Positions 54,780 to 64,000 of a DNA stretch of 64,000 nt are shown one piece after another (within the stretch, counting starts at the first letter, position 1; every line of letters begins with the position of its first letter). The notes beneath the pieces were generated by a model, which had not been told where the DNA came from, did no database searches, and saw only the letters and a program-made list of their open reading frames with translations. The DNA is from Symbiodinium kawagutii (Eukaryota; Sar; Dinophyceae; Suessiales; Symbiodiniaceae). The stretch covers positions 47,594 to 111,593 of the forward strand of contig VSDK01012995.1 in NCBI GenBank assembly GCA_009767595.1, read 5' to 3'. Position numbers and translations under genes: made by a program.

Positions 54780-54950
54780 ATGAATGTATGCGGTCCACTC
54801 TGTGCATGAAAGGCCCCTTGGGAAGCAGCCCATGGAGATTCTTGACCAAACCTGGACATATCAACAACTGCTGCTTGTTCCTTCCCAAAATTGAGAGAAC
54901 ATGGAGTCCTTCTTGCAATGAGCCGAAGCATTTTCTTGGACAACTGCTTG
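54780..54950 (-). CDS. Probable exon next to the duplicated exon
   Basis: The minus frame reads KTKQLSKKMLRLIARRTPCS, LNFGKEQAAVVDMSRFGQES and PWAASQGAFHAQSGPHTF. It starts right after the 104-bp block shared with 57118-57221. A frame over the matching position of the other copy (SGGSMGYHRGYHKFWQGIVA, 56900-57117) is also open. Confidence 0.4.
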
Positions 54951-54958
54951 GTTTTCAC

Positions 54959-55050
54959 CAACTCAGTGTTGGATATGCCCTTGGATCAATGACTTTACGT
55001 CTTGGAGTTCTTGAACCAAACATGTCTCCACTGCTTGGTACCTCAGCCAC
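54959..55050 (-). CDS. Duplicated exon A, copy 1
   Basis: A 92-bp exon between acceptor gatctgtccag and donor GTTG|GTGAAA: VAEVPSSGDMFGSRTPRRKV then IDPRAYPTLS. It is 100% identical to 57122-57213, including both splice dinucleotides, while the flanking sequence differs. Basic and polar; no family recognised. Confidence 0.5.
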
Positions 55051-55095
55051 CTGGACAGATCTGCAGCTCTGCTTGGCTCTCAGCCCGGCACCTGC

Positions 55096-55158
55096 TTTCG
55101 CGATGGAGGTGGCCCCGTCCTCGGAATCCGAATCTGCGCCGCCCCACTCTTTCTCCAC
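55096..55158 (-). CDS. Duplicated acidic exon, copy 1
   Basis: Twenty-one codons, VEKEWGGADSDSEDGATSIA then K. Against copy 2 (57258-57320) the changes are mostly silent (AAA/AAG, GGG/GGT, ATC/ATT) with Ala/Gly and Ala/Val. It would join exon A in phase 0 through a 45-base intron with a GC-type donor (AAA|GCAGGT), which is tentative. Confidence 0.5.
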
Positions 55159-55247
55159 CTTCGTGCCGGGTCAGCGGTGTGCTGTTTTGGTCGGTGTGTG
55201 GAGGTCCCCTTAGACTGAATGGACTTGTTTGGAGGAGAATCCAATAG

Positions 55248-55371
55248 ATATTGCTGTGGGTCAAAACCCTTAGTCCCCCTGGTTCCCCTATCATCAACCA
55301 TTGTTTTCCCCATAGTTTTGTTGATTATTGTCCCCAAGTGTTGGTTAGTTAATATTGACCCATAGCCATAT
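55248..55371. mobile_element. Family A element
   Basis: ATATTGCTGTGGGTCAAAAC and TTGACCCATAGCCATAT ends; full core; TA flanks. Confidence 0.85.
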
Positions 55372-55908
55372 GTTATGTTTGATTGCCGCTCCCATTTTAT
55401 GGAGCATTGTCAACCATTACGATATGTGCCAGAACTGGTCACTGCTGTCCCAGCTCATGTTTGCCATGACTAACCTTTCGCTGGTGGTAGACACAGCTCT
55501 TCCTAAACCACCGGAGAGAAACGAGTTTCATAGCAGGTGATCCACCATCAACTATATTACTGGGATAGATCCATAGCATTCATGAGCGCACCCACAGTTT
55601 TCCTATCAATGCTGGTGATTTACCATCAAACATGCGGCTTTATCCACATCGATTCCCGATTAACAATGGATGTCCCATGATTCCTTCACTCGCAGAGTGG
55701 TACTTCCCAGTTCATTCACTTGGCTCACAACTAGGATCACGCCCAGTTATGCTAGATATCACTATAGCTAGATGATACTAGATGGCACATTAAACCAACC
55801 ATAATCATTCTTTAGCGCTGTGAACAATTCTTCACCATTCTTAACCATCATTAACCCAATATTTCCACCCCAACCTATTCTTAATTAACTATCTTGATTA
55901 ACCAACCA

Positions 55909-56014
55909 TATGGGTGTTTCTCAAAACAGGGGTACCCCCAAATCATCCAATATTAACAATTTGTAATAATAAACCATCCATTTTTGGGGTTCCCAATTTT
56001 GAGAAACCTCCATT
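55909..56014. mobile_element. Family B element
   Basis: TATGGGTGTTTCTCAAAACA and CAATTTTGAGAAACCTCCAT ends. Confidence 0.85.
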
Positions 56015-56058
56015 TGATTAGCTTCTAAACCATTTCATAGCGCTTGGGGGCCCGGCAC

Positions 56059-56159
56059 CCTGCAACTCCCCCTATCTGCCTGCACCACGTGCACCGGCAC
56101 ATCCTGAACGTCGTCTTGCGCGGCGGCCGCTGCACGGGCATGGGCCCGTTGTCGCCAAT
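56059..56159 (-). CDS. Duplicated exon C, copy 1
   Basis: The minus acceptor (ccacgctcgcag) and donor (AGG|GTGCCG) enclose two bases plus 33 codons: WRQRAHARAAAAAQDDVQDV then PVHVVQADRGSCR. Aligned with 58170-58262 it shares WRQRA...VPVxVVQA with mainly silent or conservative changes, which supports this frame and strand. Confidence 0.6.
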
Positions 56160-56219
56160 CTGCGAGCGTGGATCGGATCGCGTCACAGCTGGTTGATATT
56201 ACCATTTTTGTGACTGCCA

Positions 56220-56560
56220 CAAGTGGTTAGTAACCACAAATAGACAGTAATAACACTATAGTAATTTCAGTAACACTATAGTAACCACAAGTGGTCAGTT
56301 GATATTGTAAGTAAATTGACAGTAACCTATGGTAATCATGGTTACTAACCACAAATAGTAAAGTGACTTGTGGTAAATGACTACTAATAAGTGATTAGTC
56401 ACCACAAAAATGGTACTAACTACAATTTGTTTTTTACCATTTTTTGTGACTGTTGTAAATGGTCAGTGACTAGTGGACTAACCCTGGCTACTAAATTGAT
56501 GGTAACTAATGTAACTAGTATTGATAAATGTTGTTCCTAATCAACCATGGGTTAGCAACC
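56220..56560. repeat. AGTAACCACAAATGG low-complexity block
   Basis: Repeated TAGTAACCACAA and TGGTAACTA words; no exon. Confidence 0.6.
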
Positions 56561-57121
56561 ATGGAGATTAAAACCACCATTGATAAATCAGTGAACTATT
56601 CATGGTTACGTTCACACTTACTAATTGGGTTGATCATCTAAGTGGACGAGGGGTGAGGTGTTCAGGATGAGTGGCGGGTGGATACCCTCTGGTGATCTTG
56701 TACAAATAGCTAGCTGGAATGTTCATCATTTTTTGCGGGTTCCAAGCAGGTTACTCAATTGAATAGGGTGATTTTCCCGCCGGCTATATTAGATCACCGG
56801 ACTGTAACTCCAAACTCTTTGCTGATAGAAAATCAAATGAACTCGAACCGTCAACTGGATTTGTTATTATTGATGATAGCATAAAATTTTGAACATACAT
56901 CAGTATGGTCTGATAAAATACATGTTTGCACCCTTACTGCAATATACACACAGAATTGAAATGCTCTGTGGTACATCTACAGTATTGTACAGTAGCCTCT
57001 GGGCATCAAACCCCGCGAAAGTAGCGCATGGATTCAGCACATGGACACAGAAGTCCGCAACGATTCCCTGCCAAAACTTGTGGTAACCCCTGTGGTAACC
57101 CATGGAACCCCCCGACGTCAC

Positions 57122-57213
57122 CAACTCAGTGTTGGATATGCCCTTGGATCAATGACTTTACGTCTTGGAGTTCTTGAACCAAACATGTCTCCACTGCTTG
57201 GTACCTCAGCCAC
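57122..57213 (-). CDS. Duplicated exon A, copy 2
   Basis: Identical to 54959-55050 over all 92 bases; acceptor gctactgtccag, donor GTTG|GTGACG. Confidence 0.5.
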
Positions 57214-57257
57214 CTGGACAGTAGCTACAAGGCTCTCAACTTCGGCCCGGCACCTGC

Positions 57258-57320
57258 TTTCACAATGGAGGTGCCACCGTCCTCGGAATCCGAATCTGCG
57301 CCGCCCCACTCCTTCTCCAC
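57258..57320 (-). CDS. Duplicated acidic exon, copy 2
   Basis: VEKEWGGADSDSEDGGTSIV then K; see 55096-55158. The spacer to exon A is 44 bases against 45 in copy 1, so the two copies cannot both be read straight through in one frame. This favours an intron there. Confidence 0.5.
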
Positions 57321-58012
57321 CTTTGTGCGGCGAACAAACATCGGTTGGCGCCAAGAAAAGTGGCGTCACTTTCGTCTAGATCCTGGAACTTCACCATTTT
57401 AGCTCACTATCTTTGGTAGCTACCCATGCTGAAACATCGTGAACGAAGATTTGGTTAATAGAGGTGTCATGATAATTAGCCAGAATAAATAGCGCGAATG
57501 ACCAAAAGAGACGAACATCATTCATAGTGATGTTGCTATCCCTGGCTCTTCCGCACAATCAATTTCCTTACCTGACATCTCGATGATCATTCCCCAGTCT
57601 TAGCCATTAACCACAATTTATAGAAGTCATTCCACCACCAAGCAGCATCAATGATCAACCCACATCGGCCTGTGTGGCCAACCAGTGTTTCGTGCCAATG
57701 TTGCAGTTTGCCAGACACTCTGGTCTTATCTGCGTAATGCAAATGGGGCCCAACGTAGTCTCAAACATAGGTGGGTTCCTCCACGCAATATCGCACATGC
57801 TAAGGGATAGCCCTTTGCCTGCTTTGCAAATTTTGTGTTTTTGCATTTTTGCCTGACCTTGTTTGCTGAATTATTCGCTCAAGGCCATCATCATTCGTCA
57901 TTTGCATCCGTCATTTGTTCTTAGTTTGTTCATGTCATGCTTCTGCCGGGCATGTACATAGCCTGCGTCGGTATCCAGAGCGAAAGTGCGAAAATCAAGC
58001 AGCATCAAGCAC

Positions 58013-58160
58013 CTATCAACCATCATTATCAACCATTATTATCAACCATCATTATCAACCAACCATGGTCAACCATCACTTATCAACCATCATCAAACCA
58101 TTTATCAACCATTTATCAAGCATTTCTCAACCAGTTCTCAACCTCGATCAACCATCAACC
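58013..58160 (+). repeat. ATCAACCAT low-complexity block
   Basis: Many CATTATCAACCAT words directly beside exon C copy 2. Confidence 0.7.
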
Positions 58161-58169
58161 TGTCACCAC

Positions 58170-58262
58170 CCGCTTGTTCAAGAGCCCCACCGGCCTGCAC
58201 CACCTGCACCGGCACTTCCTGCCGCTCAGCCCCACGAGCAGCGGCAGCCCGCTGTCGCCAAC
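58170..58262 (-). CDS. Duplicated exon C, copy 2
   Basis: The minus acceptor (caatgactctgcag) and donor (GCGG|GTGGTG) enclose 30 codons plus phase bases: WRQRAAAARGAERQEVPVQV then VQAGGALEQA. Paralogous to 56059-56159, about 2.1 kb away, the same spacing as between the two exon A copies. Confidence 0.6.
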
Positions 58263-58300
58263 CTGCAGAGTCATTGAGGCACTTGAAATTGGTAGAGAAG

Positions 58301-58418
58301 TATGGCTATGGGTCAATATTAACCACCCAATAATGGAGATAATAACCAACAACTTCATAGGGAAAACAATGGTTAATGATAGGGGAACCAGGGTACAGGG
58401 TTTTGACCCATAGCCATA
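58301..58418. mobile_element. Family A element
   Basis: TATGGCTATGGGTCAATATT and TTTTGACCCATAGCCATA form a long terminal repeat; core inverted relative to 55248. Confidence 0.9.
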
Positions 58419-58532
58419 TTTGTCTTTGTCTATCATTTGTAAATATCTATCTATGTCTTTCCATCTATGCAAAGTGTTTGTTTTGTCTTTATCAATCACA
58501 TGTACGGTATACTTTATCAATCACATGTAAAT

Positions 58533-58672
58533 ATGATGTGATATGATATGATATGATATGATATGACGTGATCTGTAAAAATAAGTTTTAAAAAACGATA
58601 TGATAAATGTCTATGTATGCGTAAACATACACATGTATATGTACATGTGTATGTACATGTGTATGTAGATGG
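58533..58672 (+). repeat. GATAT pentamer and ACATGTGTATGT dodecamer repeats
   Basis: (GATAT)n at 58540-58566 and a 12-bp ACATGTGTATGT repeat at 58626-58672. Confidence 0.8.
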
Positions 58673-58819
58673 GTATGTAATTGCAGTGTCACCTAATTTC
58701 TGCTTATATACCATGGAATACGCTAGTCCTACATTTCACTTCCAGTAAGTCTATCTGATTGACATAACTAAACTACACATTGTGGAATGAAGTTGACATT
58801 GATGCAATGGATATATTAC

Positions 58820-58940
58820 CACAGTCAAAACGAGGAGAATGTGCAGAACATGCTGGTGAACGGCGACATGTATTGTTGTCTTGTGGCTCATGGACAGTGT
58901 CAAAAAGACGCACTGGCAATCTCTCGACATTTGAGTTTGT
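58820..58940 (-). CDS. Probable exon, unknown protein
   Basis: The minus frame reads NVERLPVRLFDTVHEPQDNN then TCRRSPACSAHSPRFDC, ending at donor TGTG|GTAATA. The stop is just upstream, so the acceptor must lie in 58930-58945 (atgtcgag). The plus ORF of 99 codons at 58787-59086 is the alternative. Confidence 0.35.
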
Positions 58941-59304
58941 TCAAGAGCCTATGTCCAATGATATATTATAAGATCACATTGGGCTACAGTCGCAATGAAG
59001 TAGCCACCTCCGAAATTGAATTGATTTCTGAGTCGTCAGATAAGTCGTTCGTTGAACTAATAGGTAAACATCCATCGATCCAGTAACTATTGGAACATTT
59101 TTAGCTAAGTATCTGATCCCAGCAAAAGTGATTCGTTTGTTGTTCGATGGCAGGAGGGGTACTCAACCACCACATCGACGGTTGGTACCACTCGACATTC
59201 AGCATTTGTCAACCAAAACATCCCCTCTGTGAAACTGTGAATGTTCCCTGACCATGTTTGATAGGTAAATCGTTGATAACTGGTGGGTTTTATAGGCAAA
59301 CCAC

Positions 59305-59480
59305 CATCTTTTGCTGGTCGACAACCATAATACCCAGGTTATGTTGTCAAAGGGTAGAAAAACCATTGAGTAAGCTGGGTATTATGGCAGTAATTGGTTT
59401 TTCTACCCATTTAGTAAGCTGGGTATTAGTAACCTTTAGTTATTTAGTAAGCTGGGTATTATTGTCAAAGGGTAGAAAAA
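59305..59480. repeat. Clustered AGTAAGCTGGGTATTA repeats with inverted partners
   Basis: AGTAAGCTGGGTATTA occurs three times, and TGTCAAAGGGTAGAAAAA twice plus once inverted (TTTTTCTACCCA). AATACCCAG at 59330 is the inverted partner. It may be a rearranged inverted-repeat element. Confidence 0.7.
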
Positions 59481-59700
59481 ACCAACTGGTTGATGTCGCA
59501 GCAGCTCTGACTTTTTCCACCCGCTGCCGGACATTTCCACACGTACTGGAGCTGCCATGGCGTCTAGAAGTTACTCCGTGAAGATTTATCCATGGTACCG
59601 AGATGCGGATGTACACATGGCCCCACGTGGCATAAACTCTGCAGACCATTGATGGTGGCATGAAGTTGCAGGATATGATATTTTGGATAGGTATATCACA

Positions 59701-59812
59701 CATGGCTGTGGGTCAAAACCCTGTCCCTGGTGAATCTAAATGATCAAACTAGTCTTTATTGGGATGTTCGCCTACTGCGCTTTGCGGATGGTCAATATTG
59801 ACCCACAACCAT
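59701..59812. mobile_element. Family A element with replaced core
   Basis: CATGGCTGTGGGTCAAAACC and CAATATTGACCCACAACCAT ends. Confidence 0.7.
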
Positions 59813-60066
59813 ACAATTTCATGTCAATAATGATTCAACAACTTGCCGTACCTACAAATGCAAATAAATATGCACATACAATTGACTTTGTTGCTGGCAT
59901 CTACGCAAAACACACAACATCATGAATCATGTGCCTCCACAAGTGGTAGTGGTTTCAGCTAGATATGTTTTAGCTAGATAGCATGAAACTGGCAATCTGT
60001 GTCGCACGCAGGTCCTAGATCTACATTGTAAAATCTCTTGGAATGTAGATTTCAATCTCTACTAAC

Positions 60067-60114
60067 TTGCCCATTTCCTGTACCCCAGTTGCCACTTGTG
60101 CTTAGCGGTGCTCG
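60067..60114 (-). CDS. Short internal exon
   Basis: The minus acceptor (cagacatgttgaag) and donor (CAA|GTTAGT) enclose exactly 16 codons, RAPLSTSGNWGTGNGQ, phase 0. A plus ORF (60038-60247) overlaps. Confidence 0.35.
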
Positions 60115-61089
60115 CTTCAACATGTCTGATGTGCCCAACCAACAAGTTTTGGGATCCAATTACTTGGATCTGCATCCCCACCTAGCAGCAGCTAAGGTGG
60201 TTGTAGTGGTTATAGATCCACCGTACAAGGCTACCATGTCCCAGTGATAACCCAAGCTGCAGATCCAGCTGTTTTGGGCAGCGGCAAATAATGATAATTT
60301 TGGAGCGTAATGGTTGCACCAACTCAATCAGTGAAGCATTTACTGGCCATCAACCACTTGGCGGCTTATAATCCCTTGCTGAAAATATATTTTTAGTGGT
60401 TATATGGTAAATCAATCATATCCAAAAAAAAACACTAAAAACCTAAGTTAGTTGGTATAAGCCATCCAGATTTACTGGCCATCAACCATTGTTAACCATC
60501 ATTTGCTTGAACATTGTGAATCCGTGTGGATCAGTACCAACAAACAAAGTGGTGATTGAACATCAAAACCAACACATGGTCTACTGAGTGTTGGAATCTC
60601 ACAATAGGGTACTGCGTGACCCACAGAAATGTATTGCTGGTCAATTACAGACCTCTCACTTCTGCTTGGTTCTGATCCGCCAGAATGACAAGAATCAAAC
60701 ATGATTTAAAAAACATAAGCCCTGGAGAACCATCATCAGCCATTTGACCAATGATCAATCACTATTAAACCAATATCATAAAGCGACTATAATATCAAGT
60801 ATCATGAAGCATCATGGCCACCAGTATCATCCAACCATAAATACCACAACCAACCATTGAGAATCTAATTGTGCCATATGCTGGTTTCTGCGGACCCATC
60901 TCCTGCTCACTTTGCGCCACAAACCTTGCGAGCGTGTGGATTTCCCCACCCCAGAGGAATTGAATGAACACGTATGAAAACATTGAAATAGTTGGTCAAT
61001 GGTCTGTAACCAACTTATGATGATAAACCATGAGAGGAACTGAATAGGACTAATACGACTACTACAGTGAATGATAGTATGACGGTTAC

Positions 61090-61980
61090 TCAAAGATCAC
61101 TAGCAAATCTCATATTTGTAATTTATTATCAGTGTTTAAATCTCACTGCAGAAAAGAATCAGCATAGTCATAAACAAGTGACAAGGTAGAATGATGATGA
61201 GAGCACAGTGATGTGCAGTGAGGTAAAACTTAGGAAAACAACTTGGAAGCTGAATGAAAACAATTGAAGCAAATGAAACAAAATGAACAAAAAAATATAA
61301 GGTTGGCTATGTGACGGAATGACTAAAGAATGAAACAATCAAATGACTGCCCTTAGTGTGTGGCTACGGGAGGGGCAATTTTTGAATGTTTAGAACCTTC
61401 AAACATTGTTTCATGCATAGACAATCACAATAATTAACGGACATATGACAAATAACAAATGGAGCGATAACAACTGATATCGGTTCTATTTATACTGGAT
61501 AAACAACAAGTGATAAGAAAACAAATAGGTATCATTAGCTTTGTCAAATGGTTAATTTAACCAACTATCATTGACTAAATCGTTAGTGATACGAAATTGT
61601 TACTAACAGTGAATGCCGGTGATTAGCATCAAAAACGCACATGACAATGTTTCATAGGGGAAACAGCCCCTTGCAGGCACCCACGTTGACGCTATAGCCG
61701 CTATAGCAAGCTGGGGAATACAACTATATATGTGGATAATTCATGACCATCACCGCCACTGTGGCCAGCAACACCACTTCATTTCAGACTGCATCACATT
61801 GCATTGCATCCATTCCGAGCCATGTAGCCACTATCAATCATTCTTGTGTGTCAAATTCAACCAACATCAAGCATCATAAATCAACAATTATGAATTCACC
61901 TGCGTAACACCACAATACATGAGAATCAACAACTACTTAGCACATGAATTAATCAGCAGAAAGCCATCAAATATCAACTA
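61090..61980. other. No supported exon
   Basis: AT-rich, AACAAATGA-like words; only short ORFs. Confidence 0.4.
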
Positions 61981-62096
61981 ATATGGCTACGGGTCAAAAC
62001 CCTGTACCCCGAGTTCCCCCACCATTAACCATTGTTTTCTTTACTATTGCTGGTGATAATCCCCCATGAAAGTTGGTTGATTAATATTGACCCAGT
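61981..62096. mobile_element. Family A element, right end truncated
   Basis: ATATGGCTACGGGTCAAAAC on the left and full core; ends at AATATTGACCCAG without GCCATAT. Confidence 0.8.
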
Positions 62097-62206
62097 TTTC
62101 AATATAAAGCAGTCTGAATCCTGGACAATTGTGGGTGGAGGAGTGCTGAGGTTGTTTCAGCATGGTGAGGGCACCACAATGGCAAAGCGGTATTCAATGA
62201 TGAGAG

Positions 62207-62306
62207 TGTGTGTGCCAAAATAGGGTAACCAACAACCCACAAAAAAAATGATCATTTGACTAGGAAACCATTGGTTTTTTGGGTACCACTATTTTGCATA
62301 TACCCA
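62207..62306. mobile_element. Family C element
   Basis: GTGTGTGCCAAAATAGGGTA and CACTATTTTGCATATACCC ends. Confidence 0.8.
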
Positions 62307-62637
62307 TGAATTCAGCTGCTGATCATAACGTCACTAAAACGACATTGATGATTCACAATTGATAATTCCAACTAATTCTGGACAAGTATGGCTATTATTC
62401 TAAAAGGATGAATAGGATCACAATGAATAGTAAACTTGATGGCCACTTGACAATTAGATGATAATACGTACCATAAGCACAAATGCTGAGACATATCATG
62501 CCTGACGAAACGTGAGAACCCATTAACACCTTGTCACCGATGACGAATTGTTCAAGGTTTGATTCATTCAAAGTACCGTTGGCAAGAAAACCATCAAAAA
62601 CACAGGTTTAACCATCCAAAATATGAAGAATGTAGAT

Positions 62638-62738
62638 TTGTGCCAAAATAGTCGTACCCCCAGTCAACCGATGGATTCCTGTAAAATTAGCATTTTTTGG
62701 TGGGGCCCATAACGGTTACCCTATAGCTTGGCACATAC
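62638..62738. mobile_element. Family C element, diverged
   Basis: TTGTGCCAAAATAGTCGTAC and CCTATAGCTTGGCACATAC ends; GGTTACCC in place of GGTACCAC. Confidence 0.7.
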
Positions 62739-63185
62739 AATGAAATAGATTTTATACACCTTAAAAAACTAGATCTTGGGTGCCAAGGATTGCCAATAGC
62801 ATGAGTACCTTGTGAATAAACGACACATCATGAGTCCACAAGCAGCATTAGGCATCACCACTGGTAGTCCTGTTTGCGTGGAAAAAACCTGGTATACAAA
62901 TGAACAGAGTCCGCTGACCTATCTCAAGTGGCAGTTAAGCATGGTAGTTAATATAGTGGTTATTGAGGTCATGGTTAACAAACTATATAGTTTTTTTGGT
63001 CATATTGGTAGGTCAGTATCTAACTATGGAATACTAATCTTATCTTAAGTACCTCAGCTGTGGTCAACTGGTACCTCAACTAAAGTGATCGCTTGTCAAA
63101 TACTGTATGGTAAAAACCACTTTACTTCGAGTGATCCCCACCATGTCATTTCAACACCGCTTGCTGACTCCACTTTTGTCTGACA

Positions 63186-64000
63186 TTCTCTCCGACATTT
63201 AGAATGACATTCTTTCTGACATTCTCTCCGGCATATCTTCTGACATTCTTTCTGACATATCTTCTGACATTCTCTCTGGCATACCTTTTGGCATTCTTTC
63301 TGACATTCTTTCTGGCATATCTTTTGACGTTCTTTCTGACACCTTTCTAGTCGGACATTCTTTCTGGCATATCTTCTGACATTCTCTCTGACATATCTTC
63401 TGACATTCTCTCTGACATATCTTCTGACATTCTCTCTGACATATCTTCTGACATTCTCTCTGACATATCTTCTGACATTCTCTCTGACATATCTTCTGAC
63501 ATTCTCTCTGACATATCTTCTGACATTCTCTCTGACATATCTTCTGACATTCTCTCTGACATATCTTCTGACATTCTCTCTGACATATCTTCTGACATTC
63601 TCTCTGACATATCTTCTGACATTCTCTCTGACATATCTTCTGACATTCTCTCTGACATATCTTCTGACATTCTCTCTGACATATCTTCTGACATTCTCTC
63701 TGACATATCTTCTGACATTCTCTCTGACATATCTTCTGACATTCTCTCTGACATATCTTCTGACATTCTCTCTGACATATCTTCTGACATTCTCTCTGAC
63801 ATTCTTTCTGGCATATCTTTTGACTTTCTTTCTGACATCTCTTCTGACATTCTTTCTGACACATCTTCTTACATTCTCTCTGACATTCTGTCTGGCATAT
63901 CTTTTGACATTCTTTCTGACATCTCGTCTGACATTCTTTCTGGCATATCTTCTGGCATTCTCTCTGACATTCTTTCTGACATATCTTCTGACATTCTCTC
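63186..64000. repeat. 24-bp tandem array, runs off the window edge
   Basis: Units of TCTGACATTCTCTCTGACAT plus ATCT (24 bp) are almost perfect from 63371 to 63800 (about 18 copies) and diverge on both sides. 24 is a multiple of 3, so the minus strand reads MSERMSED or CQKICQRE octapeptides for up to 221 codons, and plus frames are also open. It could be translated as a low-complexity protein tail, but array periodicity alone explains the ORFs. Confidence 0.95.

Noticed and set aside
1..64000. tRNA, rRNA, spliced-leader RNA, or bacterial-type promoters and ribosome binding sites
   Set aside because: Scanned by eye for TTCGANNC-type B boxes, the CCGTAGCCATTTTGGCTCAAG leader and rRNA cores; none found. 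Partial matches such as CCCGTAGCCA at 28407 are too short.

Overview
The window looks like nuclear DNA of a unicellular eukaryote with a large, repeat-rich genome. It has no rRNA, tRNA, operon or ribosome-binding-site structure that I could find. Coding signal comes as short GC-richer islands (about 50-200 bp) in AT-richer sequence made of ATCAACCA/TGGTTGAT-type low-complexity DNA. The islands are bounded by AG acceptors and GT (occasionally possible GC) donors. Abundant small inverted-repeat elements and AG acceptors directly before ATG would suit a dinoflagellate such as a Symbiodiniaceae alga. That assignment is inference: I found no spliced-leader or other diagnostic sequence.

Coding content. 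I read the islands in all six frames. Nearly every one gives its best frame and best splice sites on the minus strand, from position 1 to about 60 kb. Several neighbouring islands join with matching codon phase: 1373-1252 to 76-1; 11471-11405 to 10972-10927; 24380-24286 to 23504-23353 to 21732-21610; the four exons at 42522-41930; and 54120-54025 to 53612-53412. This fits one long gene or a unidirectional cluster transcribed right to left. No product could be named. Only features such as membrane segments, acidic stretches and paralogous exons are visible. All exon boundaries are by eye.

Repeats. At least six families of short (about 90-135 bp) non-coding inverted-repeat elements (called A, B, C, D, E and H here) occur about 45 times. 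Most copies of A, B and H are flanked by TA, as in Tc1/mariner-type (Stowaway-like) MITEs. One H copy sits inside a 106-bp tandem repeat whose other copy shows the empty site. One B copy is inserted in another B copy.

Two long tandem arrays stand out: a 34-bp array around an assembly gap (4.4-5.9 kb) and a 24-bp array running off the right edge (63.2-64 kb). Their periods keep many frames open, giving long but probably spurious ORFs.

Layout. 0-4 kb: minus exons, hairpin element, microsatellites. 4-6 kb: 34-bp array and gap. 6.5-20 kb: scattered minus exons. 20-24.4 kb: multi-exon minus model with A and B elements. 25-33 kb: further minus exons, one with a membrane segment. 33-36 kb: coding-rich, strand unresolved. 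36-46.4 kb: densest minus coding plus nested elements. 46.4-53 kb: mostly low-complexity sequence. 53.4-58.3 kb: minus model with a roughly 2.1-kb tandem duplication of two exon groups. 58.8-63 kb: sparse exons and elements. 63.2 kb to the end: 24-bp array.
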